A DNA stretch of 64,000 nt from Sulfuricella denitrificans (GTDB taxonomy: Bacteria > Pseudomonadota > Gammaproteobacteria > Burkholderiales > Sulfuricellaceae): contig NSJJ01000011.1 of assembly GCA_002632355.1 (NCBI GenBank), positions 59,793 to 123,792 on the forward strand. Direction: 5' to 3'. A model generated the notes under the pieces. It had not been told where the DNA came from and did no database searches. It worked only from the letters and a program-made list of their open reading frames with translations. The translations under genes were made by a program, and so were the position numbers. Positions 38,804-47,964 of the stretch are shown piece after piece. Each line of letters begins with the position of its first letter. Position 1 is the stretch's first letter.

Positions 38804-38833
38804 GTGACAAAACAGCCCTGTGGCGATTATACT
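38804..38833 (+). promoter_or_regulatory. Candidate promoter of the phosphoribulokinase gene
   Basis: GTGACA (38804-38809) and TATACT (38828-38833) are 18 bases apart and end about 37 bases before the start codon. The -10 element is part of GATTATACTGAAACA (38825-38839), a near copy of GATTATACGCTGAAACA at 38762-38778. Confidence 0.45.
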
Positions 38834-38870
38834 GAAACATTCGTGTCATTTATTTTCGGGGATATCAACC

Positions 38871-39761
38871 ATGTCTATGAAACACCCAGTCGTCGCGGTT
38901 ACAGGCTCGTCCGGCGCCGGCACCACCACCGTCAAAGTCGCGTTCCAGCACATTTTCGAACGCGAAAAGATTACCGCCGCAGTGATCGAAGGCGACAGCA
39001 TGCACTCTCTTGGTCGCGTGGAATTCAAGGAAGCCTCGAAAAAAGCGGAAGAAGCCGGAAATAACTTTTTCAGTCACTTCGGCCCGGAAGCCAACCATTT
39101 TGCAAAGATTGAAGAAACTTTCAAAACCTATGGCGAAACCGGCACCGGCCAGAAGCGTTACTATATTCACTCCGATGCGGAAGCTGCCGAATTGAATGCA
39201 CGCCTCGGCACCCACCTGAAGGCTGGCGAATTTACACCCTGGGAAGGCATCCCGACCGGCAGCGACCTGCTGTTCTACGAAGGCCTGCATGGCCTGGTCA
39301 AGGATGGCGATGTCGATGCTTCCCGCTATGTCGACCTGGGTGTGGGTGTAGTGCCTATCGTCAACCTGGAGTGGATCCAGAAAATTCACCGCGACGGCAA
39401 GGAACGCGGCTATTCTGCCGAAGCGACCGTCCACACCATTCTGCGCCGTATGCCGGATTATGTGAACTACATCACACCACAGTTTTCCCAGACCCACGTC
39501 AACTTCCAGCGTGTGCCGACGGTGGACACCTCGAACCCGTTTATCGCGCGCGACATCCCGACTCCGGACGAAAGCTTCGTGGTGATTCGTTTCAGCGACC
39601 CCAAGGGCATTGATTTCCCCTATTACCTCAACATGATTCACGACTCATTCATGTCACGCCGCAACACCATCGTGGTGCCCGGCGGCAAGATGGGTTTTGC
39701 CATGGAAGTCATTCTGGCGCCGATGATTCACAACCTGATCGAGAACAAGAAAAAATCCTGA
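38871..39761 (+). CDS. cbbP: Phosphoribulokinase (Calvin cycle)
   Basis: 296 residues from the ATG at 38871 (GGGGA 8 bases upstream; the frame open from 38820 is rejected). P-loop GSSGAGTTTVKVAF at about 11-24, the IEGDSMH catalytic Asp region and EGLHGLVKDGDVDASRYVD of class I (octameric, proteobacterial) PRK. It makes ribulose 1,5-bisphosphate for RubisCO. No other cbb gene is in the window, so the rest of the cycle is encoded elsewhere. A strong terminator follows, giving a monocistronic unit. Confidence 0.95.
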   Translation: MSMKHPVVAVTGSSGAGTTTVKVAFQHIFEREKITAAVIEGDSMHSLGRVEFKEASKKAEEAGNNFFSHFGPEANHFAKIEETFKTYGETGTGQKRYYIHSDAEAAELNARLGTHLKAGEFTPWEGIPTGSDLLFYEGLHGLVKDGDVDASRYVDLGVGVVPIVNLEWIQKIHRDGKERGYSAEATVHTILRRMPDYVNYITPQFSQTHVNFQRVPTVDTSNPFIARDIPTPDESFVVIRFSDPKGIDFPYYLNMIHDSFMSRRNTIVVPGGKMGFAMEVILAPMIHNLIENKKKS

Positions 39762-39778
39762 TCCGGCTGTTCAGACAT

Positions 39779-39808
39779 CAAAAAGGCCGGTTCATGCCGG
39801 CCTTTTTT
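39779..39808 (+). terminator. Rho-independent terminator of cbbP
   Basis: AAAAGGCCGG-TTCATG-CCGGCCTTTT, a 10-bp stem (39781-39806) followed by further T. It directly precedes the helicase gene, which therefore needs its own promoter or read-through. Confidence 0.9.
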
Positions 39809-39825
39809 CTTTGGATTGGTTCAAC

Positions 39826-41988
39826 ATGCCCCCTTCTCTGCTCCACGGTCTGAATCCGGAACAGCTCGCCGCCGTCACCCTGCCGCATGAATCCGCGCTG
39901 ATTCTGGCTGGCGCGGGCAGTGGCAAGACGCGGGTGCTGACCACCCGTATCGCCTATCTGATCCAGTCTGGACAATCTGGGCCCAGCAATATTTTTGCCG
40001 TCACCTTCACCAACAAGGCGGCAAAGGAAATGCTCACCCGCATTGCAGCGATGCTGCCGATCAACACCCGGGGCATGTGGGTCGGCACTTTCCACGGCCT
40101 GGCCAATCGCATGTTGCGCGCCCACCACCGTGAGGCCGGATTGCAGGCCCTGTTTCAGATTCTCGATTCGGCAGATCAGCTGGGTGCAGTAAAAAGATTG
40201 CTTAAGGCGCTCAACATCGACGCCGAGAAATACCCGCCCAAGCAACTGCAGCACTTTATCAATGGCGCCAAGGAACAGGGCCTGCGCGCGCACATGATCG
40301 AAGCTTTTGACCCCTATACGCGCAGACAGCAGGAACTCTATGCCGCCTACGACGAACAATGCCAGCGCGAAGGGGTGGTGGATTTTGCCGAGCTGCTGCT
40401 GCGCTGTTATGAGCTGCTGCAACGCGATGCGCATTTGCGTCATCACTACCAGGAGCGCTTCAGCCATGTGCTGGTGGACGAATTCCAGGATACCAACCAG
40501 TTGCAATACCTGTGGCTCAAGCTGCTTGCAGGGGAGCGGGCCGCCGTGTTTGCTGTCGGCGACGACGACCAGTCGATTTACGCTTTCCGCGGCGCCCGGG
40601 TCGGCAACATGGCGGATTTCGAGCGCGACTTCCAGGTGCGGCAGATCATCCGTCTGGAACAGAATTACCGTTCTCACGGCAATATTCTGGATGCCGCCAA
40701 TGCGCTCATCCATCACAACCAGAGCCGTCTGGGCAAGAACCTGTGGACAGCCGAAGGCTCGGGCGAACCGATACGCCTATTCGAAGCCAGCAGCGATTTC
40801 GAGGAAGCCGCCTTTATCGTCGATGAGGCCAAAGCACTGCAACGCGAAGGCGTCCTGCTCTCGAACATGGCCCTGCTGTACCGCTCCAATGCCCAGTCGC
40901 GGATATTGGAGCACGCGCTGTTCAATGCAGGCATTCCCTATCGCGTCTACGGTGGATTGCGCTTCTTCGAGCGCCAGGAAATCAAGCATGCGCTGGCCTA
41001 TCTGCGGCTTGTCGCCAATCCGGATGATGATGGCGCAATGCTCCGGGTCATTAATTTTCCGACACGGGGCATCGGTGTGCGTAGCCTGGAACAGTTGCAG
41101 GAAATCGCACGACAGGAAAATCTCAGCCTGTGGCGGGCGGCGCAACTCGGGCGAATGGGGGGCAAAGCGGGCACAAGCATTTCCGCTTTCATCGCGCTGA
41201 TCGACGCCCTGCGTGAAACCTGCAGCAGTTTGCCCCTGCCTGAACAGATCGATCACATGCTGGAACATAGCGGACTGGTTGCGCACTACAAGGCGGAAAA
41301 AGAAGGCGCGGAACGGCTGGAGAACCTGAATGAACTGATCAACGCCGCCGCCGGCTTTGTCCTGGAACACAGCGCGGACCAGGCTGATGCTTCACCGGAC
41401 ATGCTCGCGGCCTTCTTGACCCATGCCTCGCTGGAGGCCGGCGAACATCAGGCCGCGGCAGGGCAGGAAGCGCTTCAGTTGATGACTGTTCATGCTGCCA
41501 AGGGACTGGAATTCCACGCCGTGTTCATCAGCGGACTGGAAGAGGGCCTGTTTCCGCATGAAAACGCGGCGCAGGAACGGGATGGCCTCGAAGAAGAAAG
41601 ACGGCTGATGTATGTGGCAATCACCCGCGCAAGGCGTCGCCTGTATCTAAGCTTTGCCGACAGCCGCATGCTGCACGGCCAGTTACGCTACGGTATCGCA
41701 TCGCGCTTTCTCGATGAGCTGCCAACGGCTTTACTGAAACGCCTGAATCGCGCCGCGCCATCAAGAGTAGCCGAAGAACCCGTGATGCCGTTCAGCCCTG
41801 GCAAGCGCGCAGCCACGGAGCCAGGATCAGCCTGGCATATTGGACAGGCCGTCACGCATCCAAAATTCGGCCCGGGCATCATTATCAACAGCGAGGGGCG
41901 CGGTACGGATGCAAGGGTTCAGGTGAGCTTCAGCCATTCGGGCGTGAAGTGGCTGGCGCTGGAATACGCCAGACTGGAGGCAGCCTAG
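39826..41988 (+). CDS. uvrD: UvrD/PcrA-type DNA helicase II
   Basis: 720 residues from the ATG at 39826 (LHGLNPEQLAAV follows; a TTG at 39811 is possible). SF1 motifs: Ia/I LILAGAGSGKTRVL, II LVDEFQDTNQLQY, III GDDDQSIYAFRGA, IV EQNYRSHGNI, V TVHAAKGLEFHAV, VI VAITRARRRLYL. A C-terminal Tudor-like element (THPKFGPGIIINSEGRG) marks UvrD/PcrA rather than Rep. It unwinds 3'-5' in excision and mismatch repair. No good ribosome site is visible. It ends 7 bases from the convergent BPSS1780-type gene. Confidence 0.92.
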   Translation: MPPSLLHGLNPEQLAAVTLPHESALILAGAGSGKTRVLTTRIAYLIQSGQSGPSNIFAVTFTNKAAKEMLTRIAAMLPINTRGMWVGTFHGLANRMLRAHHREAGLQALFQILDSADQLGAVKRLLKALNIDAEKYPPKQLQHFINGAKEQGLRAHMIEAFDPYTRRQQELYAAYDEQCQREGVVDFAELLLRCYELLQRDAHLRHHYQERFSHVLVDEFQDTNQLQYLWLKLLAGERAAVFAVGDDDQSIYAFRGARVGNMADFERDFQVRQIIRLEQNYRSHGNILDAANALIHHNQSRLGKNLWTAEGSGEPIRLFEASSDFEEAAFIVDEAKALQREGVLLSNMALLYRSNAQSRILEHALFNAGIPYRVYGGLRFFERQEIKHALAYLRLVANPDDDGAMLRVINFPTRGIGVRSLEQLQEIARQENLSLWRAAQLGRMGGKAGTSISAFIALIDALRETCSSLPLPEQIDHMLEHSGLVAHYKAEKEGAERLENLNELINAAAGFVLEHSADQADASPDMLAAFLTHASLEAGEHQAAAGQEALQLMTVHAAKGLEFHAVFISGLEEGLFPHENAAQERDGLEEERRLMYVAITRARRRLYLSFADSRMLHGQLRYGIASRFLDELPTALLKRLNRAAPSRVAEEPVMPFSPGKRAATEPGSAWHIGQAVTHPKFGPGIIINSEGRGTDARVQVSFSHSGVKWLALEYARLEAA

Positions 41989-41995
41989 AGGCGGC

Positions 41996-42778
41996 TCAGG
42001 CTTCGTCTACGACCTTTACTCCGGCGACAAAAATATCACGGTAGGCGGTATAAATGGAGGTGCCGAACAGTACCGGAATGACAGCCAGCAAACCCAGGCC
42101 AAAGGGCAGCGCCCCCAGCAGGAAGAGCAAGCCGCCAGCCAGGCCATAAACCGTAAAGGGCCAGATATTGCGCAGACAGGCCGTAAAACTCAGCCTCATG
42201 GCCTGTTTGGCCGTCATGTGGTCAAACAGGATCAGGGCAGGGGCAAACCAGAAGGCCATCAACAAGGGAATCAGCAGGCTCAGCAACGCCGCGCCCATGA
42301 TCATGAAATGACGGGCAAGCAGTTGCAACTGGGCAGGGTCCATACTTTCCAGAGCGGTAAAATCCACTTCCGGCATCGGCCCGATAGTGATCCCTGCCAC
42401 GCCCATGGCAGCTACGATCAGCAGCATCTTTCCCGCCAGGTAGAATCCGCCCACAGCGGCCAGCTGCCCGGCATTGGCGCGAAAACCCGCCATCAGATGG
42501 CCGAGTTCCAGTTCCTCATCCAACTCCAGCGCACGGCACCCCGCCATGAATCCGGCAATCAGGATAGGGTCCAGCAGCGCAGATGCGACTGCACCGATTA
42601 CCGGTATGGCAAAGGCCAGCACCAGTGAAAACACCATGTATATCAGAAAAAAAACGATCCAGATCAGCGGGTTCTTGCCATAAAGCTGGAAGCCCGCGGT
42701 GATCCAGCGCCATCCCTGGGCTGCGGCGACCCTGCGCGGTTCGGGCACGCCCGCCGAAAACTCTGTTGTCGTCATCAT
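41996..42778 (-). CDS. BPSS1780-family membrane protein
   Basis: 260 residues, about six membrane helices (starting near 30, 60, 95, 120, 165, 215). The opening (PRRVAAAQGWRWITAGFQLY) matches a membrane family of Betaproteobacteria, named after a Burkholderia protein, for which no function is established. Its start abuts the thrB stop (shared base 42778), so the two are co-transcribed. Confidence 0.72.
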   Translation of the reverse strand: MMTTTEFSAGVPEPRRVAAAQGWRWITAGFQLYGKNPLIWIVFFLIYMVFSLVLAFAIPVIGAVASALLDPILIAGFMAGCRALELDEELELGHLMAGFRANAGQLAAVGGFYLAGKMLLIVAAMGVAGITIGPMPEVDFTALESMDPAQLQLLARHFMIMGAALLSLLIPLLMAFWFAPALILFDHMTAKQAMRLSFTACLRNIWPFTVYGLAGGLLFLLGALPFGLGLLAVIPVLFGTSIYTAYRDIFVAGVKVVDEA

Positions 42779-43731
42779 TATCCAACCCAGGCCGTCTGCA
42801 ACAGATCATGGTGAGTCACATGATGCTGCAGAATTCGACGAAAGTGTGCAGGGTCCTTGGCCTGGGTCAATTCACCAGGTCGGGGAAAGTGGAAGTCGTA
42901 CAGGCGCGAAAGCCAGAAGCGCAATGCACCGCCTCGCAACATTGCCGGCCAGGCACCGCGCTCGACCAGTGTCAGCGGGCGGGTGGAATGATAAGCCTGC
43001 AACATGGCCATCATGCGCGCCTCATCCAGTTCACCATTTGCATCCACGCACCAGTCGTTGACCGTAATAGCCAGGTCATAAAGCCAGACATCGTTGCAGG
43101 CAAAGTAAAAATCGATCAGGCCGCCAACGGCATCGCCCTTGAACAGCACATTGTCGCGGAACAGGTCGGCATGGATCACGCCACGCGGCAAGTCCTCGAA
43201 GCGGTATAGCGACTGAAAATGCAACTCCTCCGCCAGCAAGCTGGCATCTTCGGGCGTCAGAAAGGGCATGACCTGCGGGGCCGTTGCATTCCACCAGCGA
43301 GGGCCGCGTGGATTAGCCATCTGCACGGGATAGGACTTGCCCGCCAGGTGCATCGCGGCTAGCATTTCACCGACTTCTGCACAGTGGTGCGCGGTGGGAT
43401 CGAGCAACGATTTTCCCTCCAGGCAACTGACAATGCATGCCGGCTTGCCGTTGAGCTGCCCAAGGTAGCCATTATCGAGATTGGCCACAGGAGCCGGACA
43501 GGGGATGCCATGTGCAGCCAGATGCGCCATCAGGTTGATAAAATAGGGCAACTCACCGGCCGTGAGCTTCTCGAATAAAGTCAGCACATAGCGTCCGTGG
43601 CTGGTAGTCACGAAATAATTGGTATTTTCGATTCCGGCAGAAATCCCCTGCAGGTCATGCAGGGTGCCGAGCGCATATCGATTCAACCAGTGTTTGAGCT
43701 GATCTGGGGTAACGGTGGTAAAAACGGACAT
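42778..43731 (-). CDS. thrB: Homoserine kinase, type II (APH fold)
   Basis: 317 residues of the ThrB2 family common in Betaproteobacteria and Pseudomonas. [13 protein letters not shown] near the N-terminus forms the nucleotide loop; the catalytic Brenner motif is [13 protein letters not shown] (HxDxxxxN), followed by [11 protein letters not shown] with the metal-binding Asp. It phosphorylates homoserine in threonine synthesis. Confidence 0.92.
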   Translation of the reverse strand: MSVFTTVTPDQLKHWLNRYALGTLHDLQGISAGIENTNYFVTTSHGRYVLTLFEKLTAGELPYFINLMAHLAAHGIPCPAPVANLDNGYLGQLNGKPACIVSCLEGKSLLDPTAHHCAEVGEMLAAMHLAGKSYPVQMANPRGPRWWNATAPQVMPFLTPEDASLLAEELHFQSLYRFEDLPRGVIHADLFRDNVLFKGDAVGGLIDFYFACNDVWLYDLAITVNDWCVDANGELDEARMMAMLQAYHSTRPLTLVERGAWPAMLRGGALRFWLSRLYDFHFPRPGELTQAKDPAHFRRILQHHVTHHDLLQTAWVG

Positions 43732-43760
43732 AGGAAAACAGCCCCGGGGCTTCGTTCAGG

Positions 43761-44090
43761 CTAAAACGATTTAAGTAGCCACATGGGCACAAGAATGCTG
43801 GGGCTCACTTCGCCCTGACGCACAAAATTTCCCGTTCCCTTTTCATCAATCAGGTAATAGGGCACACCATGCAGAGGCGTCACTTTCATCATGTAAAGCT
43901 TGCCGTGCATGCGATATTCCTCGATCTTGTCCTCGCCTCGCTTGGTAATGGTCACTTGTGGTTCAAGTGCTGAATCAGGCTCATAGCCAGGCGGTGGTGC
44001 TGGCGGCACGGGCAGAGGCTGCAAACCGGCAGGCGTATCTGCGAGCGCAGGAAGAGCGCACAGCAGCAACAAGGGAAGAAAGCGACGCAT
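43761..44090 (-). CDS. Exported DUF2782-family protein
   Basis: 109 residues from the ATG at 44090, chosen for its AGGAA site and signal peptide (MRRFLPLLLLCALPALA); the frame open to 44171 lacks both. A proline-rich stretch (LPVPPAPPPG) precedes a conserved domain (VTITKRGEDKIEEYRMHGK, PYYLIDEKGTGNF). Small proteins of this family are found near thrB and polA in Betaproteobacteria. Function unknown. Confidence 0.8.
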   Translation of the reverse strand: MRRFLPLLLLCALPALADTPAGLQPLPVPPAPPPGYEPDSALEPQVTITKRGEDKIEEYRMHGKLYMMKVTPLHGVPYYLIDEKGTGNFVRQGEVSPSILVPMWLLKSF

Positions 44091-44177
44091 AGCAATTCCT
44101 AGAGGAAAGGATGAAACCGGATTATAGCGCTTGCTGCCTTGGCCGATAAGCATCCAATCGCCAGAAACCAAAAATTG

Positions 44178-44906
44178 TCACAGGCGAAGCTGAATCTCCT
44201 GTTCCGCTGCAGTAGGCTCAAAACCACTGCTCTCGTAGTGCTTGAAAATCGCCGCAACAATGGCATCAGGATCATCGATCACCTTGATCAGGTCAAGGTC
44301 CTCCGGGTTAATCATTTTTTCCTTAACCAGGGTGTTGCCGAACCAGCTGACCAGATCCCGCCAGTAAGCTTCGCACACCAGTATGATCGGCATGCGGCGG
44401 GTTTTTCCTGTCTGTACCAGAGTCAGGGCCTCCATGAGTTCATCCAGGGTGCCAAATCCACCGGGCATCACTACATAAGCCGTGGCAAATTTGACGAACA
44501 TCACCTTGCGCGCAAAAAAGTGCCTAAAGGTCTGGCTGATGTCCTGATAAGGATTGGTATGCTGTTCGTGAGGAAGCTGTATGTTGAGACCCACACTGGG
44601 CGAAGACCCAAAAAACGCGCCCTTGTTGGCTGCCTCCATGATGCCGGGCCCACCACCCGAGATTACGGAAAATCCGGCATCTGACAGCTTTCTGGCAATT
44701 TTTTCGGTGAGCTGGTAATAAGGATGGTCCGGTGCGGTGCGCGCGCTGCCGAATATGCTGACAGCCGGCCTGATCGAACTCAGGCGTTCGGTAGATTCGA
44801 CAAACTCTGCCATAATCTCGAACACCCGCCATGACTCGCGTGCCGAATATGCCTGCGACAAAACTTCCGGATCCAGGGGCTTGGGTAGCTTTTCTTCTGC
44901 ATTCAT
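44178..44906 (-). CDS. LOG-family protein (TIGR00730 type)
   Basis: 242 residues with the LOG motifs SGGGPGIMEAANKGAF and MPGGFGTLDELMEAL (PGGxGTxxE). Members are cytokinin-type nucleoside 5'-monophosphate phosphoribohydrolases or the related PpnN-like nucleotide hydrolases; which substrate applies here is not clear. It is divergent from polA with only 20 bases between the starts. Confidence 0.85.
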   Translation of the reverse strand: MNAEEKLPKPLDPEVLSQAYSARESWRVFEIMAEFVESTERLSSIRPAVSIFGSARTAPDHPYYQLTEKIARKLSDAGFSVISGGGPGIMEAANKGAFFGSSPSVGLNIQLPHEQHTNPYQDISQTFRHFFARKVMFVKFATAYVVMPGGFGTLDELMEALTLVQTGKTRRMPIILVCEAYWRDLVSWFGNTLVKEKMINPEDLDLIKVIDDPDAIVAAIFKHYESSGFEPTAAEQEIQLRL

Positions 44907-44926
44907 GTTGATGGTCTTTCTCGCCT

Positions 44927-47620
44927 ATGAAAACACTGCTGCTGGTTGATGCATCATCCTACCTTTACCGCGCATTCCATGCTCTGCCTGATCTGCGCAA
45001 CCGCCATAACGAGCCGACCGGGGCGATCTACGGCGTACTCAATATGCTGCGCCGTCTGCATCAGGATTACCAGGCTGATTATAGCGCCTGCGTGTTCGAT
45101 GCAAAAGGCAAGACCTTCCGCGACGACCTGTATCCCGACTATAAAGCCAACCGGCCGCCCATGCCATCCGATCTGGCGGCCCAGATCGAACCATTGCACG
45201 ACAGCATCCGGGCCATGGGCTGGCCTCTGCTGGCGGTAGAGGGCGTCGAAGCCGACGACGTCATCGGCACACTGGCACAGATTGGCGCCAGGGCCGGGAT
45301 GCGGGTAGTGATCTCTACCGGCGACAAGGATATCGCGCAACTGGTGAATAGCCACATCAGCCTGATCAATACCATGTCCAACGAAGCGCTGGACGAGGCG
45401 GGTGTAACAACAAAATTTGGTGTTCCCCCAGAACGCATCGTGGACTACCTGACCCTGATCGGCGACAGCGCGGACAACGTACCGGGCGTAGACAAGGTCG
45501 GCCCCAAAACGGCAGTCAAGTGGCTGACGCAGTACCAGACCCTGGACAATCTGGTGAAGCACGCCAGTCAGATCAGTGGCGTTGTAGGTGAAAATCTGCG
45601 CAATGCACTGGAGTGGCTGCCCAAGGCGAGGGAACTGCTCACCATCCGCTGCGATGTCCCCTTGCCGCTCAAACTGGAAGAGCTGACCGCCGGACCACAG
45701 GATACAGCCAGGCTTGCCGGGCTGTATGAGCGACTCGAATTCAAGACATGGCTGAGGGAACTGCAAAATTCCGGCAGCAATGAAGCCCCCCCCGCCAGCA
45801 GCAAGCCTCCGGCTGAAGTGCAATATGAATGCATCTTGAGCGAAGCGCAACTGGAGCAATGGCTGTGCCGACTGGAACAGGCAGATCTGGTCAGCCTGGA
45901 CACCGAGACCACCAGCCTCGACCCGATGCAAGCACGGCTTGTCGGCATCTCATTTGCCATTACGCCACATGAGGCGGCCTATCTGCCCTTGGCGCACCAC
46001 TATGCAGGAGCACCACAACAGCTTGATTTTGAAAAAACTCTGCTGCGCCTCAAGCCATGGCTTGAAAGCCCGGACAACGCCAAGGTGGGACAGAATCTCA
46101 AGTACGACAGCCATATTTTTGCCAACCATGGCATTTTCCTGCGGGGCATCGTCCACGACACCCTGTTGCAATCCTATATCGTGGAAAGCCACAAGCCGCA
46201 TGATATGGATTCCATGGCATCGCGCCACCTTGGCATAAAAACACTGCCCTACGCTGAAGTCGCGGGCAAGGGCGCAAAACAAATCGGCTTTGAAGAAGTC
46301 GATCTCGATACCGCAACCCGCTATGCCGCGGAAGATGCGGACATCACTCTACAACTGCATCAGCACCTGTATCCCCAGATACAACCCGATTCCGGACTGG
46401 AATATGTGTACCGGAATATCGAAATACCCGTTTCGAAAATTTTGTTTCACGTGGAACGCAATGGCGTTCTGATCGACAGTAGCCTGCTGGCAAAACAAAG
46501 TCGTGCGCTGGGTGAAAAGCTGCTGACGCTGGAGAGCGGTGCCCATGCGCTTGCTGGCCAGCCTTTCAATCTGAACTCGCCCAAACAGATTCAGGAAATC
46601 CTGTTTGGCCTGCTTGGATTGCCGGTCAAGAAAAAAACGCCGGGGGGCACGCCCTCTACAGACGAAGATGTATTACAGCAACTGGCTGAAGACTATCCGC
46701 TGCCGAAACTACTGCTGGAATACCGCGGACTCGCCAAACTCAAATCGACCTACACAGACAAACTGCCTCGCATGGTAAACCCGGCAACGGGAAGGGTGCA
46801 CACCAGCTACAATCAGGCAGTTGCGGTAACCGGACGCCTGTCTTCAACCGAGCCCAACCTGCAAAACATCCCCGTGCGCAGCGAAGAAGGGCGGCGCATT
46901 CGTGAAGCCTTTATCGCGCCGCCGGGAAGCCGCATCATCTCCGCCGACTACTCCCAGATCGAACTGCGCATCATGGCGCATCTTTCGGGCGACAAAAACC
47001 TGCTGCGCGCGTTCGCAGCGGGTGAGGATATTCACCGCGCCACTGCATCCGAGATTTTTGCCTGCACCCTGCTGGAAGTTACTCCGGAACAGAGACGCTA
47101 CGCCAAGGTCATCAATTTCGGCCTGATCTACGGCATGTCAGCATTTGGCCTGGCAAGCCAGCTCGGCATCGAGCGCGGTGCCGCACAGGCTTACATGGAC
47201 CGCTATTTCACCCGCTACCCTGGGGTTGCAGACTACATGGCCGGTACCCGCGACATGGCGAAGCAGCAGGGTTATGTGGAAACCGTGTTCGGCCGGCGTC
47301 TGTGGTTACCGGACATCAAGGGTGGAAACGGCCCCCGGCGCCAGGCAGCCGAACGTGCCGCCATCAACGCCCCGATGCAGGGCACTGCCGCCGACCTGAT
47401 AAAACTGGCCATGATCGCTGTTCACCAGTGGCTGCAGGAAAACCGCATGAAAACCTTGCTGGTGATGCAGGTTCATGACGAACTGGTACTGGAAGTGCCA
47501 CAGGAAGAACTGGCAGCAGTCCGGCGAGAGTTGCCCGGCCTGATGTGCAATGTCGCCGCGCTTGCCGTCCCCCTGGTGGCGGAAGTGGGCGAGGGCGCCA
47601 ACTGGGAACAGGCGCACTGA
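44927..47620 (+). CDS. polA: DNA polymerase I
   Basis: 897 residues with three domains. 5'-3' exonuclease is at about 1-280 (LLVDASSYLYRAFHA, EADDVIGTLA, GDSADNVPGVDKVGPKTA). The 3'-5' proofreading domain is at about 300-490 and appears active (SLDTETTSLDPM near residue 325, YAAEDADITLQ). The polymerase domain is at about 500-897 (ISADYSQIELRIMAHLSGD, KVINFGLIYGMSAFGLA, MQVHDELVLEVP). It removes RNA primers and fills repair gaps. It ends 4 bases from the convergent TPR gene. Confidence 0.96.
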   Translation: MKTLLLVDASSYLYRAFHALPDLRNRHNEPTGAIYGVLNMLRRLHQDYQADYSACVFDAKGKTFRDDLYPDYKANRPPMPSDLAAQIEPLHDSIRAMGWPLLAVEGVEADDVIGTLAQIGARAGMRVVISTGDKDIAQLVNSHISLINTMSNEALDEAGVTTKFGVPPERIVDYLTLIGDSADNVPGVDKVGPKTAVKWLTQYQTLDNLVKHASQISGVVGENLRNALEWLPKARELLTIRCDVPLPLKLEELTAGPQDTARLAGLYERLEFKTWLRELQNSGSNEAPPASSKPPAEVQYECILSEAQLEQWLCRLEQADLVSLDTETTSLDPMQARLVGISFAITPHEAAYLPLAHHYAGAPQQLDFEKTLLRLKPWLESPDNAKVGQNLKYDSHIFANHGIFLRGIVHDTLLQSYIVESHKPHDMDSMASRHLGIKTLPYAEVAGKGAKQIGFEEVDLDTATRYAAEDADITLQLHQHLYPQIQPDSGLEYVYRNIEIPVSKILFHVERNGVLIDSSLLAKQSRALGEKLLTLESGAHALAGQPFNLNSPKQIQEILFGLLGLPVKKKTPGGTPSTDEDVLQQLAEDYPLPKLLLEYRGLAKLKSTYTDKLPRMVNPATGRVHTSYNQAVAVTGRLSSTEPNLQNIPVRSEEGRRIREAFIAPPGSRIISADYSQIELRIMAHLSGDKNLLRAFAAGEDIHRATASEIFACTLLEVTPEQRRYAKVINFGLIYGMSAFGLASQLGIERGAAQAYMDRYFTRYPGVADYMAGTRDMAKQQGYVETVFGRRLWLPDIKGGNGPRRQAAERAAINAPMQGTAADLIKLAMIAVHQWLQENRMKTLLVMQVHDELVLEVPQEELAAVRRELPGLMCNVAALAVPLVAEVGEGANWEQAH

Positions 47621-47624
47621 AAAC

Positions 47625-47957
47625 CTAATCTGCACCCAGCGCTTTCTCTATCCGTCGGGCAAAGACCGTCATTTCCTTGGCCGCCTGTTTGTCGCCCCGG
47701 CCTTCGGCGACTACGATCCCCTGCCGATATGCAGCAAGTGCTTCCGGCTTTTGCCCCGCACCCAGCAGCGCCTTGCCCAGCAGCTTCCAGGCCGCGGAAT
47801 AAGCCGGATCGAGTTCCACGGCCCGCTGCAAATGCACCGCCGCTACATCGGGCACGGCCTCCTTGAGATATTCGTTACCCAAGCTGAAACGCAGCAATGC
47901 GCTTTCCTTGCCTGATGCCAGCATTTTTTCCAGGTTCTGAATCACCGATGTGCTCAT
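47625..47957 (-). CDS. Small TPR protein
   Basis: 110 residues made of about three tetratricopeptide repeats (LRFSLGNEYLKEAVPDVAAV, AWKLLGKALLGAGQKPEAL, AYRQGIVVAEGRGDKQAA). A protein-interaction scaffold with no catalytic motif. It lies 7 bases after trkH and is likely the last gene of that run. Confidence 0.8.
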   Translation of the reverse strand: MSTSVIQNLEKMLASGKESALLRFSLGNEYLKEAVPDVAAVHLQRAVELDPAYSAAWKLLGKALLGAGQKPEALAAYRQGIVVAEGRGDKQAAKEMTVFARRIEKALGAD

Positions 47958-47964
47958 ACAGCCT

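Noticed and set aside
39778..40716. 312-codon minus-strand frame opposite uvrD
   Set aside because: Covers the terminator and the helicase motifs of uvrD on the other strand; no independent support.
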